15,209 nucleotides of DNA from CAZUDO01 sp964618895 (GTDB lineage: Bacteria; Desulfobacterota; Binatia; DP-6). Within the stretch, counting starts at the first letter, position 1, and every line of letters starts with the position of its first letter. This document shows positions 1 to 7,383 of this stretch, piece by piece. The translations under genes were made by a program, and so were the position numbers. Under the pieces are notes generated by a model, which did no database searches, was not told the origin of the DNA, and saw only the letters and a program-made list of their open reading frames with translations. The stretch lies in assembly GCA_964618895.1 (NCBI GenBank), contig CAZUDO010000111.1:1-15209 (forward strand), written 5' to 3'.

Positions 1-39
1 GGTTTCCCGCTTGTGCACGTCCATGCCAATGTAGTCCAC
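1..39 (-). CDS. IS110-family transposase, N-terminal 13 codons only (cut by window edge)
   Basis: Reading the minus strand from a GTG at 39-37 gives (M)DYIGMDVHKRET, which leaves the window still open. The pattern of a short start followed by hydrophobic-GxDVHK is the beginning of the RuvC-like DEDD catalytic domain of IS110/IS1111 transposases, and the first Asp of DVHK corresponds to the first D of DEDD. A strong Shine-Dalgarno (GAGGAGG on the minus strand, about 47-53) lies 7 nt or so upstream and supports this start; an ATG at 24-22 is less likely because it would remove the first beta strand. Only 39 nt are visible, so the family call rests on a short but characteristic motif. The catalytic Asp residues further in and the C-terminal Tnp20 domain lie outside the window. 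Confidence 0.72.
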   Translation of the reverse strand, partial: MDYIGMDVHKRET

Positions 40-122
40 GGCTGGCCTCCTCTTCGCTTGCGGCGTTGACCGCGTTGGGATTGTGGGGGCTCTGCCTACC
101 ACGTGCGGGTGGAGGCCAGCCG
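39..122. repeat. 12-bp perfect inverted repeat that covers the transposase ribosome binding site
   Basis: CGGCTGGCCTCC at 39-50 is the exact reverse complement of GGAGGCCAGCCG at 111-122, with 60 nt between. On the minus strand the 39-50 arm contains the Shine-Dalgarno GGAGG and the first base of the GTG start of the IS110-type transposase. A transcript entering from outside (from higher coordinates) would carry both arms and could hide the ribosome binding site. A transcript starting between the arms would not. Shorter stems are nested inside (GCGG/CCGC near 60-73 and CCAC/GTGG near 99-112). Pairing ends cleanly after 12 bp on both sides. Confidence 0.6.
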
Positions 123-350
123 CTTCACCCCATCTACCGACTGAATGGGGTACTTTGCTGTCCAAGGGGGCCATGATTGGGGGGGGTCGTGGCGTACTTG
201 AGGACACGTGCTCCGTACCGGGGGGGTGAGTCGCACGGTAGGGGAAACGACCGCGCCGCGATCGCAACGTCGAGCGTGATCCGACCGGAGTGGGTTAGCG
301 GGCGTGCCGGGGGTGCTTCCCGCGCCGCGGGGGGGGCGGTCGCGTTCCTA
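40..350. other. Non-coding end of the IS110-like element and flanking DNA; hairpins and G-runs, no gene
   Basis: No plausible protein is encoded here on either strand; open frames are low-complexity Arg/Gly/Pro translations. The stretch holds the 12-bp inverted repeat at 39-122 and a 7-bp hairpin (ACCCCAT at 127-133, ATGGGGT at 145-151) with an 11-nt loop. It also holds three runs of 7-8 G (179-186, 220-226, 329-336). In IS110 elements the non-coding end upstream of the transposase is known to encode the bridge RNA, so a structured RNA read from the minus strand is a reasonable expectation. I cannot locate the element boundary or the guide loops from one copy. Confidence 0.45.
127..151. repeat. 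7-bp hairpin with 11-nt loop in the IS110 non-coding end
   Basis: ACCCCAT (127-133) pairs perfectly with ATGGGGT (145-151) around the loop CTACCGACTGA. It sits upstream of the larger inverted repeat, on the side away from the transposase start. It could be one stem-loop of a bridge-RNA-like transcript, but a hairpin of this size also occurs by chance in GC-rich DNA. Confidence 0.35.
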
Positions 351-416
351 GGCAGATCAACCGCCAGGAGGTGGCAGATCAGCCACCGAAAGCTGGCAGA
401 TCATCCACGCTCCAGC
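351..416. repeat. Three tandem 22-bp direct repeats with core GGCAGATCA
   Basis: The 9-bp core GGCAGATCA occurs at 351-359, 373-381 and 395-403, exactly 22 bp apart each time. After each core one variable base is followed by CC, so similarity extends to about 12 bp per unit; the second and third units are also preceded by T (TGGCAGATCA). The spacing is about two helical turns, so a protein would bind all three on one face. Two readings fit. One is a relic of an IS21-family end, since that family carries multiple terminal repeats of about this size and TGGC-type composition. The other is an operator array for the ATPase gene that starts 14 bp after the last unit. No istA/istB coding sequence is visible nearby. 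Confidence 0.65.
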
Positions 417-422
417 TACTAT
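393..422 (+). promoter_or_regulatory. Candidate promoter of the DUF4143 ATPase, would give a leaderless mRNA
   Basis: CTGGCA (393-398, 4 of 6 to TTGACA) and TACTAT (417-422, 4 of 6 to TATAAT) are separated by 18 bp. The expected start of transcription falls at about 429-430, on the GTG start codon itself. No Shine-Dalgarno precedes that GTG, which agrees with leaderless translation. The -35 box overlaps the third 22-bp repeat, so a protein bound there would block it. Confidence 0.3.
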
Positions 423-429
423 CTGGTGG

Positions 430-1695
430 GTGTTCCAGCGCCACGCTATCGATACCGTCCGGACGGCCCTGGCCGACACGCCAGTCGTTGTCGTGCAAGG
501 CGCGCGGCAAGTCGGCAAAAGTACCCTGCTCCACCAACTCGTTGCCGGGGGGTTCAAGGGCCGCCTGCGTACCCTCGACGACGAGGCCACCCTGCGAGCT
601 GCACTGGACGATCCAGTCTCGTTCGTACACGGGCTGGGGGAACACGCCGTCATCGACGAGGTCCAGCGCGCTCCCGGACTATTCCGCGCCATCAAGCGCT
701 CCGTCGATCGCGACCGCCGCCCCGGACGGTTCCTCCTCTCCGGATCAGCCAACATCCTCCAGGTGCCGCAACTGGCCGACTCGCTTGCGGGTCGCGTCGA
801 GATCGTAACCCTGTGGCCGCTCAGCCAAGGCGAACTGCACGGGCGCCGAGAAGGCTTCGTGGATGCCGTCTTCGCCACTCAGCTTGGCACGGTCGCCCCC
901 TCCATATTGAGCCGTACGGCGCTGGCGACCCTCGCCGTGCGCGGCGGCTACCCCGAGGCGGTGCAGCGCACCGACCAGCGGCCACGCGACCGCTGGTTCC
1001 GAAACTACCTCACCACCACGCTCGAGCGGGACGTAAAGGTGTTCACCGACATCGAGGATCTGGACCGGATGCGGTCCCTCTTGCGGATCGTCGGCGAACG
1101 GACCGCAACCATCCTCAACTATGCCGGGCTGGCCAGCGACACAGGCATCCCCGAGACGACCGTCAAACGCTATCTGCGCACGCTCCAGGCGATGTTCATC
1201 ACGCGCATCCTACAGCCCTGGTCCCGCACGCGCAGTCGTCGTGAGACCCGTGCGCCCAAGATCCACGTCGTCGACCCCGGCCTGGCGGCGCACCTGATGG
1301 GCCTCGACCTCACGACGGTCGACAGTGACGGCCGACTACGCGGTCGGCTCTTCGAGGGCTTCGTCGTGACGGAACTGCTTCGGCAAATCACCTGGGCACG
1401 GCTCGACGTCACCCCCTATCACTACCGCACCAGCCGCAGCGTCGAGGTCGATCTCGTGCTCGAAGCACGCGGCGGTCGTGCGGTCGGCATCGAGGTCAAG
1501 GCGGGCGCAACGGTGGAGCGCCGCGACGTGGCCGGGCTGGAGGCATTGGCGGCAGCGGCGGGTGCTCGGTTCGTCCGCGGGATCGTTCTCTATGCGGGTG
1601 AGGAACCGGTGCAATTCGGCCCGAAGATCTGGGCACTGCCCATCGAGGCGCTGTGGACGTTGGGCGCGACGGCGGTGCGGAGGGCGGCGCGGTGA
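430..1695 (+). CDS. AAA ATPase with C-terminal DUF4143 (PD-(D/E)XK-like) domain
   Basis: This 421-aa protein has the layout of the very widespread AAA/DUF4143 family of unknown cellular role. Residues 24-32 are the Walker A loop (GARQVGKST) and 73-79 the Walker B strand with DE (AVIDEVQ). FLLSGSAN near 100 is the sensor-1 strand, and the middle region has a winged-helix-like segment (YAGLASDTGIPETTVKRYL). The C-terminal DUF4143 domain carries E339-V-D341 and E355-V-K357, the acidic/Lys signature of the PD-(D/E)XK nuclease fold. The GTG at 430 is the best start: the frame is open back to 352 but has no ATG, and homologues begin just before RHAIDTVRxAL. Such genes are usually solitary, mobile and scattered, and are often near insertion sequences, as here. 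Substrate and partners are not known for the family. Confidence 0.88.
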   Translation: MFQRHAIDTVRTALADTPVVVVQGARQVGKSTLLHQLVAGGFKGRLRTLDDEATLRAALDDPVSFVHGLGEHAVIDEVQRAPGLFRAIKRSVDRDRRPGRFLLSGSANILQVPQLADSLAGRVEIVTLWPLSQGELHGRREGFVDAVFATQLGTVAPSILSRTALATLAVRGGYPEAVQRTDQRPRDRWFRNYLTTTLERDVKVFTDIEDLDRMRSLLRIVGERTATILNYAGLASDTGIPETTVKRYLRTLQAMFITRILQPWSRTRSRRETRAPKIHVVDPGLAAHLMGLDLTTVDSDGRLRGRLFEGFVVTELLRQITWARLDVTPYHYRTSRSVEVDLVLEARGGRAVGIEVKAGATVERRDVAGLEALAAAAGARFVRGIVLYAGEEPVQFGPKIWALPIEALWTLGATAVRRAAR

Positions 1696-1897
1696 TCGCA
1701 GCCCTGCCCTTCGCGGAGCGCGCTGGCCTGGTTGACCGTGCGGGAGGCCGACGATGGCGGCGATCGAGAAGGAGCTCGAGCGCGAAGGGTATCGCGTCAT
1801 GCCGGCCGCCTGAACGCGACTTTCAAAGCAGACTTCGTCTCGGGTCGGGCCCAAGATTTCCGGCCGGTAGCCCGATGCTCGTCTCGGGGCACCCGCC
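1696..1897. other. Intergenic region between convergent genes; short open remnant only
   Basis: The ATPase and the nucleotidyltransferase converge on these 200 bp. One 19-codon frame from ATG 1754 to TGA 1813 (MAAIEKELEREGYRVMPAA) has protein-like composition. The adjoining frame upstream (SALAWLTVREADD) also looks coding, as if one gene tail had been split by a frameshift. It is too short to name and no start signal precedes it. No convincing terminator hairpin with a T-run is visible. Confidence 0.4.
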
Positions 1898-2368
1898 TCA
1901 CCGGTGTCGCTGCCAGTAGTCGCGGAAGGCGCGCAGGCGGGGCAGCGATTCCCGGTCCTTGGCCCGGCCCGTCGCCGCCTTGCTCGCGATCACATCGTCG
2001 AGGTGGCAGACGGGGAATCCTTCCACCTCGACGTGTCGCTGCCAGGCGTGGGCGAAGGTCTCGATGCCGTCCGGCGCGAACACGAGGTCGAGGTCGAAGG
2101 GACCGTTCTTCAACTGCACGAAGTCCTTCCCGCGTTCGATTTCCGCCTCGTGCGTCGCCGTGAGAAGGAAGCCCAGCTCCCGGAGGGCCGCCACCAGCAC
2201 GCGCCCGTTCTCGGTCGTCTTCTCGACGAACAGGTCCGCGTCCTGGGTGGTGTCCGGGAACCCGAGCAGAACCGCCGCGGACTTGCCGATGAAGAGATAG
2301 CGTACGCCGTGCCGCCCGAACACGTCGCGAATCTCCGTCGCCTGGGTGTAGTCAAACCGCGCGGCCAT
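1898..2368 (-). CDS. MNT-like nucleotidyltransferase, probable half of a two-gene TA-like unit
   Basis: The 156-aa product looks like the stand-alone nucleotidyltransferase-fold proteins found beside small partners in toxin-antitoxin-like loci. The segment GVRYLFIGKSAAVLLG (21-36) aligns with the usual helix-turn before the active site. DADLFVE (43-49) supplies the D-x-D metal ligands, and FDLDLVF (91-97) gives the third acidic strand. The family normally has a G-G/S pair before the helix; here it reads G-K-S, so nucleotide binding may be altered. HLDDVIASKAATGRAKDRESLPRLRAF near the C-terminus matches the conserved K-x-x-x-x-R-x-K-D region. The ATG at 2368 lies 17 bp inside the end of the preceding 72-aa gene, so the two are translated from one mRNA. 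Transfer of NMP to a toxin, tRNA or other target is only inference. Confidence 0.75.
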   Translation of the reverse strand: MAARFDYTQATEIRDVFGRHGVRYLFIGKSAAVLLGFPDTTQDADLFVEKTTENGRVLVAALRELGFLLTATHEAEIERGKDFVQLKNGPFDLDLVFAPDGIETFAHAWQRHVEVEGFPVCHLDDVIASKAATGRAKDRESLPRLRAFRDYWQRHR

Positions 2369-2570
2369 ATCCCAGCCAGCTCGGCAGCGCCGTCTCGCAC
2401 CACCGGCGGTACTCCGCGGTGGTGTCGAAGGAGCGGTAGGTCGCGTCGTCGAGCACCGGCTTGTACGTGCGGATGAACGCGTAGCGGAGGCGCGTGCGGA
2501 GCGGACGCCGGGCCGCCGCCTCGAACTCCGCCTCCCATTCGCGCAGCTGTTCGGGGCTGACCTCTGCCAT
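2352..2570 (-). CDS. Small 72-aa protein overlapping the nucleotidyltransferase
   Basis: MAEVSPEQLREWEAEFEAAA begins an acidic helix. It is followed by RRPLRTRLRYAFIRTYKP, a basic stretch, and a Trp/Tyr-rich tail with YRRWCE and LPSWLGYG. Strong aromatic content, conserved-looking WCE and WLGYG motifs and tight overlap with the downstream nucleotidyltransferase (17 bp) argue that this is a real gene. From memory, similar small proteins ending in a YRxWCExxLPxWLGYG-like motif pair with nucleotidyltransferases in several delta-type genomes, but I cannot verify this here. I see no HEPN R-x4-6-H motif, so it is not an obvious HEPN toxin. ATG 2570 is preceded directly by an in-frame GTG; neither has a good Shine-Dalgarno. 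Function unknown; partner or substrate of the nucleotidyltransferase is the simplest hypothesis. Confidence 0.65.
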   Translation of the reverse strand: MAEVSPEQLREWEAEFEAAARRPLRTRLRYAFIRTYKPVLDDATYRSFDTTAEYRRWCETALPSWLGYGRAV

Positions 2571-2640
2571 CACGAGCCAGCGTACGCCCGCCGGCGCCCG
2601 GCTTCCAGCGCCCAGCTGGGGGCCCCACGACCGTTGCGCG

Positions 2641-3450
2641 CTACTCGAGCGGCGTGAACACGCGGTCCATCGCCCGTGCGTCGGCGTGACAGCCCCAGCA
2701 CGCCCCGTCGCGCGCCAGCAGCGTGAACTGCCCGCTGGCCGACGCACGCGAGAATTCGATGAACGTCCAGTCACCGTTCGCCGGGTCGCTGCCGGCGCGC
2801 TTGCGCATGATGGCCACCAGGTTGATGAAGTCGCCGCCGGGGGAGAGCGCGGCCTTCACCACGATGCTGCCCTCGGGATACGGGAACCGCTGCGCGCCGT
2901 CGGGCGCGAACTGATCGCGGGTGCGGTTGACGTACACGTTCTTCGCGCCGCCGTGGGCACCGCCGCGCGGGATCGGGTTGGCGTTCAGGCGGAACCAACG
3001 GTCGAAGCCGGCCGTGTAGTCGGGCAGGCCCGGCAGCGGGGTGACGGTCGGCGTGGCGGCGAGCGCGTCCTGGACCACGGCGACGCGTTGGTCGATGGCC
3101 GCGCGGCAGGCGTTCGAGATGAGCATCCGGCGCTCGGCACGCTCCGTCCGCCGGGGTACGCCGCCGAGCTTCTTCCCGGCGCGCCGGACGAGGCGGGCCT
3201 GCCGGCGCGCGCTGGTGGTGGCGCCCGCCTGCTCGAGGAGCCGCCGCGCGCCCTCCAGCCGGCGGGCAACGGCGGACGCCAGGCGAGCGTCGATGGGATC
3301 GCAGAGCGGCGCCGCCAGAACGGCCTCCAGCTCGCAGCGCGCGCGGGATATCCCCGGGGCGTCGGTGCAAGTCGTCTGCGCGCGGCCGAGGCTCGGCCCC
3401 ACCACCGTCAGGATGACCCCCAGAACCCACGCCGCCCGCCTGCCAGCCAT
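2641..3450 (-). CDS. Secreted cytochrome P460-domain protein with CxxCH heme motif
   Basis: From ATG 3450 the 269-aa protein starts with a signal peptide (MAGRRAAWVLGVILTVVGPSLGRA, probable cleavage after GRA). A charged helical segment of about 110 aa with paired cysteines follows (C near TTC, RARC, APLC, SNAC). The C-terminal half matches cytochrome P460: GGAHGGAKNVYVN, FPYPEGSIVVK, an IMRKRAGSDPANGDWTFIEF-type strand pair, and C251-WG-C254-H255 for covalent heme c. P460 cytochromes handle hydroxylamine or NO, or act as small periplasmic electron-transfer or detoxification proteins; which applies here is not clear. An in-frame ATG at 3501 would add 17 residues before the signal peptide and is less likely. 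No c-type cytochrome maturation gene is in view. The N-terminal helical region is an extension not needed for the P460 fold. Confidence 0.82.
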   Translation of the reverse strand: MAGRRAAWVLGVILTVVGPSLGRAQTTCTDAPGISRARCELEAVLAAPLCDPIDARLASAVARRLEGARRLLEQAGATTSARRQARLVRRAGKKLGGVPRRTERAERRMLISNACRAAIDQRVAVVQDALAATPTVTPLPGLPDYTAGFDRWFRLNANPIPRGGAHGGAKNVYVNRTRDQFAPDGAQRFPYPEGSIVVKAALSPGGDFINLVAIMRKRAGSDPANGDWTFIEFSRASASGQFTLLARDGACWGCHADARAMDRVFTPLE

Positions 3451-3497
3451 GATGCCGAGGAGCCCAAAAGGGTACGCGTCGAACACCGACGGGCGTT

Positions 3498-3722
3498 TCA
3501 TAGCGCGGCGCGTGTTCCGGGGGAAGGCCGACACCGCACCGCGCCCACGCCGGCCGCCCGCAGCAGGCGGCGCACGGTGCGGACCCCGACGACCAGCGGC
3601 GGCGTCTCCGCCGCCAGCTTCTCCGAGAAGTGGACGTCGTTGAAGTCGCGGTACTTGCCGCGCCTCACCCGCAGGATGCGGGCATGCACCGCCGCCCGCA
3701 GCGTGTTCCCCGGGACCTGCCC
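3498..3722 (-). pseudogene. Relic of an integrase-core transposase (helix-turn-helix region)
   Basis: The minus-strand frame reads GNTLRAAVHARILRVRRGKY, then RDFNDVHFSEKLAAE and TVRRLLRAAGVG. The YxDFNDxHFxEKL and RxTVRRxLRAAG motifs are typical of the DNA-binding part of ISNCY/IS481-like transposases. Nothing of the DDE catalytic core follows: the frame ends at TGA 3500-3498, and that TGA shares two bases with an in-frame ATG of the P460 gene, probably by chance. The upstream end is lost near 3722, where a plus-strand cysteine-rich frame begins. This is therefore a 5'- and 3'-truncated fragment, a scar of an old insertion. The exact family is uncertain because the catalytic domain is missing. 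Confidence 0.6.
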
Positions 3723-4170
3723 CCGGTTCCCGTGCGGCAGCCCGCATCAGGAGTGCACGAGCAAGGGCGGCCCGAAGTGGCTGTGCTTCCAGGGTGACGC
3801 GGATTGGCCGGCGCCCAACACCGCTGACATCGTCAGGAGCGACGACATCAGCAATGCCATGAAGACCTCGTGCGGCGGTACCAGCTGCCACCCCAACGGC
3901 TTCATCCGCCAGCGCAACAACATCACCTACGGTGACCTCGTCAGGGCGGCGTTCCTGACCGGCGGTTCGATGCTGCGCGAAGGGAAGAAGTTCCCCAGCA
4001 AGGACGATTGCATCACGGGCCAAGCAGGCGTCCGGTGCACCGGACGCCCCGCTCCCCCTCCGGGCGGGCAGCCTCCACCCAACCGGCAAGATCTGCCGTT
4101 CTTCGTAGCGGCGACGCCCGATCGTGCAACGCGCAACGTGGCCTCCGGCTTGCACGGGGCAGCTCGCAGG
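3676..4170 (+). pseudogene. Cysteine-rich orphan reading frame, truncated and in frame with the next ATPase
   Basis: Between the transposase scar and the ATPase the plus strand encodes a protein-like sequence with 9 cysteines in 165 codons. Examples are PHQECTSKGGPKWLCFQGD, the TSCGGTSCHPNG region and KDDCITGQAGVRCTG, then a proline/glycine hinge (PAPPPGGQPPPN). C66-x4-C71-H72 resembles a heme c motif but has four rather than two spacer residues. ATG 3676 is an arbitrary start inside the transposase relic; the natural N-terminus seems lost. There is no stop before ATG 4171, so an automatic caller could fuse the two. I do not recognise the family. Likely a remnant of a secreted or redox protein cut by the insertion, but it could be a functional N-terminal extension of the ATPase. 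Confidence 0.35.
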
Positions 4171-5409
4171 ATGCGGATCGAAGCGCCCCGAACGGTCGAG
4201 GAGATGAAAATCGCGCGCAAGGTTCTCGAGGACCTCGCCCTCAAGACCGTCTACCTCCTGGGTGAGGCGTCCCTCCACGACCTGGCGGAGCAGCTGTGCG
4301 TCGGGCTGCGCATCGTCGAGGACCTCTGCCAGCAGCTCCGCCGGGAGCAGCTCTGCCAGGCGACCGGCATGTCGAGCGGCGTGCACCGTCTGGTCCTCAC
4401 GACGGAGGGGAAGGTGCGCGCGTTGGACGCGCTCGCGATCAACCAGTACGTGGGCCCGCTGCCGGTGGCGCTCGACGACTACGTGCGGCAGGTCCGTGCC
4501 CAGACCGTTCGCCGGATGACGGTGCACCCGCAAGCGCTCGAGCAGGCCTTCGCCCATCTCGTGCTCGAGCCGCAGGTCCTCCGGCAGCTCGGCTCGGCCC
4601 TGGTGTCGGGCAAGGCCCTCTTCCTCTACGGCCCGTCGGGAACGGGCAAGACGACGGTGGCCGAGACGCTGCTCCGCCTGCTCGAGGTGCAGCACGTCTG
4701 GGTCCCGTACGCAGTCGAGCACGACGGCCAGATCATCACGATCCACGACCCGCTCGTGCACGCCAAGGTGGACGACCCGGCCACGGACGACGGTGACGCG
4801 CGCTGGGTGCTGTGCCGCCGGCCCCGGGTGGTCGTGGGCGGCGAGCTCACGATCGAAATGCTCGACCTCCAGTTCAACGCCGTCACCAAATACTACGCCG
4901 CCCCGGCCCAGCTGAAGGCCAGCAACGGGCTCCTGGTCATCGACGACTTCGGGCGCCAGCGCGTCCGCGCCGAGGAGCTGCTGAACCGCTGGGTGGTGCC
5001 GCTCGACCGTGGCATCGACTTCCTCACCCTGGCCGGCGGGAAGAAGATCGAAATCCCGTTCGACGTGCTGGTCGTCTTCGCAACCAACCTCGACCCCAAG
5101 GAGCTCGTCGACGAGGCGTTCCTGCGCCGCATCCAGACCAAGATCCGGCTCGGCAACGTCACCGGCGCGCAGTTCCACGACATCTGCCGCCGGGTCTGCG
5201 GCGAGAACAAGCTCGCCTACGACCGGACCCTGATCGACAAGCTGATCGAGACCATCGCCTCCGACCTGGGGCAGGAGCTGCGCCCGTGCTACGCGCGCGA
5301 CATCATCAACCAGGTATGCTGGACCGCGCGCTACGAGCAACGGCCGCCGCAGCTCGACCCCGACGCGCTCGCGCACGCGGTGCGCACGTACTTCGTCTCC
5401 GCCGCCTGA
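4171..5409 (+). CDS. AAA ATPase with N-terminal winged-helix-like region (MoxR/RavA-type P-loop)
   Basis: From ATG 4171 the protein is 412 aa. Residues 10-100 form a helical region resembling a winged helix (LHDLAEQLCVGLRIVEDLCQ, LVLTTEGKVRALDAL). Conserved NQYVGPLPVALDDYV comes next. The AAA core has Walker A GPSGTGKT (154-161), Walker B LLVIDDFG (254-261), sensor-1 FATN (303-306) and an arginine-finger pair R319-R320 in DEAFLRRI. DDF rather than DE at Walker B is normal for this group. Such lone ATPases, with a wHTH in front of the P-loop, are common in deltaproteobacteria and actinobacteria and are annotated only as ATP-binding proteins. The start is chosen because APRTVEE is where the family begins; GCAGG just upstream is too close to be a good ribosome site. 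No VWA or other MoxR partner gene is adjacent. Confidence 0.8.
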   Translation: MRIEAPRTVEEMKIARKVLEDLALKTVYLLGEASLHDLAEQLCVGLRIVEDLCQQLRREQLCQATGMSSGVHRLVLTTEGKVRALDALAINQYVGPLPVALDDYVRQVRAQTVRRMTVHPQALEQAFAHLVLEPQVLRQLGSALVSGKALFLYGPSGTGKTTVAETLLRLLEVQHVWVPYAVEHDGQIITIHDPLVHAKVDDPATDDGDARWVLCRRPRVVVGGELTIEMLDLQFNAVTKYYAAPAQLKASNGLLVIDDFGRQRVRAEELLNRWVVPLDRGIDFLTLAGGKKIEIPFDVLVVFATNLDPKELVDEAFLRRIQTKIRLGNVTGAQFHDICRRVCGENKLAYDRTLIDKLIETIASDLGQELRPCYARDIINQVCWTARYEQRPPQLDPDALAHAVRTYFVSAA

Positions 5410-5411
5410 CC

Positions 5412-5431
5412 GACCGCGGTGACACGCGGTC
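5412..5431. terminator. Hairpin between convergent ATPase and YheU genes
   Basis: GACCGCG (5412-5418) and CGCGGTC (5425-5431) form a perfect 7-bp GC-rich stem with a 6-nt loop, beginning 3 bp after the ATPase stop and overlapping the YheU stop codon. Position between convergent genes suits a bidirectional terminator. There is no T-run on either side, so it may rather stall or protect 3' ends. Confidence 0.4.
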
Positions 5432-5639
5432 AGCGCTTCGCAACGATGTTGATGGTCTGGCTCCTGCCGTCGTACACGATCACGGCGTCGCCGCGCTCGA
5501 GCTGACGGAGCAGGGCCGCCACCTTGTCGTCGAGTGTCTTCTCCACCCGCCCGTAGTCCGTCCCGTCACGCGTGACGAACTCCTCGGCCAAACGGCGCAG
5601 GGCGTCTGAGGTCAGGGACGTGTGGGGAACCTCCGGCAC
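5430..5639 (-). CDS. yheU: YheU/UPF0270 family protein
   Basis: The 69-aa product from GTG 5639 follows the YheU pattern closely: EVPHTSLTSDALRRLAEEFV, then TRDGTDYG, then a helix TLDDKVAALLRQLERGDAVIV and a final strand SQTINIV. Key family marks are FVxRDGTDYG and the Q-L-x-x-G-x-A-V-I-V turn. The frame is open further upstream into the prfC region but homologues start here. The GTG lies 2 nt after the prfC TGA, so translation is probably coupled to RF3 termination. In gammaproteobacteria yheU sits beside yheT and prkB; linkage to prfC is different. No biochemical role is known. The gene ends at the convergent hairpin. Confidence 0.82.
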   Translation of the reverse strand: MPEVPHTSLTSDALRRLAEEFVTRDGTDYGRVEKTLDDKVAALLRQLERGDAVIVYDGRSQTINIVAKR

Positions 5640-5641
5640 GC

Positions 5642-7291
<1,650 letters not shown>

Positions 7292-7383
7292 TTCCGAGCC
7301 TGTCGACGGCGCGCCAGGCTCCAGGACCAAGGCGACCTCGCAGCGACTCCGCGAGCGACACGATATCCCGGCGCCCGTGGTGG

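Noticed and set aside
177..1244. 355-codon plus-strand frame over the DUF4143 gene start
   Set aside because: Arg/Pro-rich shadow; the ATPase frame carries Walker A, Walker B and DUF4143 motifs.
1754..1813. 19-codon frame MAAIEKELEREGYRVMPAA
   Set aside because: Protein-like but very short, no ribosome site, and no neighbour that explains it; kept only as an intergenic note.
2571..2640. GC palindromes (CCCAGCTGGG, GGGGCCCC) after the P460 gene
   Set aside because: Could be a terminator but no T-run and such palindromes are common at this GC content.
2494..3675. Plus-strand open frame extending far upstream of the ATPase
   Set aside because: It is antisense to the well-supported P460 and 72-aa genes and has Arg/Gly-rich content; lack of stops is explained by high GC.
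3866..3894. C-x4-C-H motif as a heme c site
   Set aside because: Canonical sites need CxxCH; four-residue spacing is rare and the surrounding frame is probably a remnant.
3502..5376. Minus-strand open frame extending the P460 gene over the ATPase
   Set aside because: The P460 signal peptide marks its true start at 3450; the extension is antisense to Walker A/B coding sequence.
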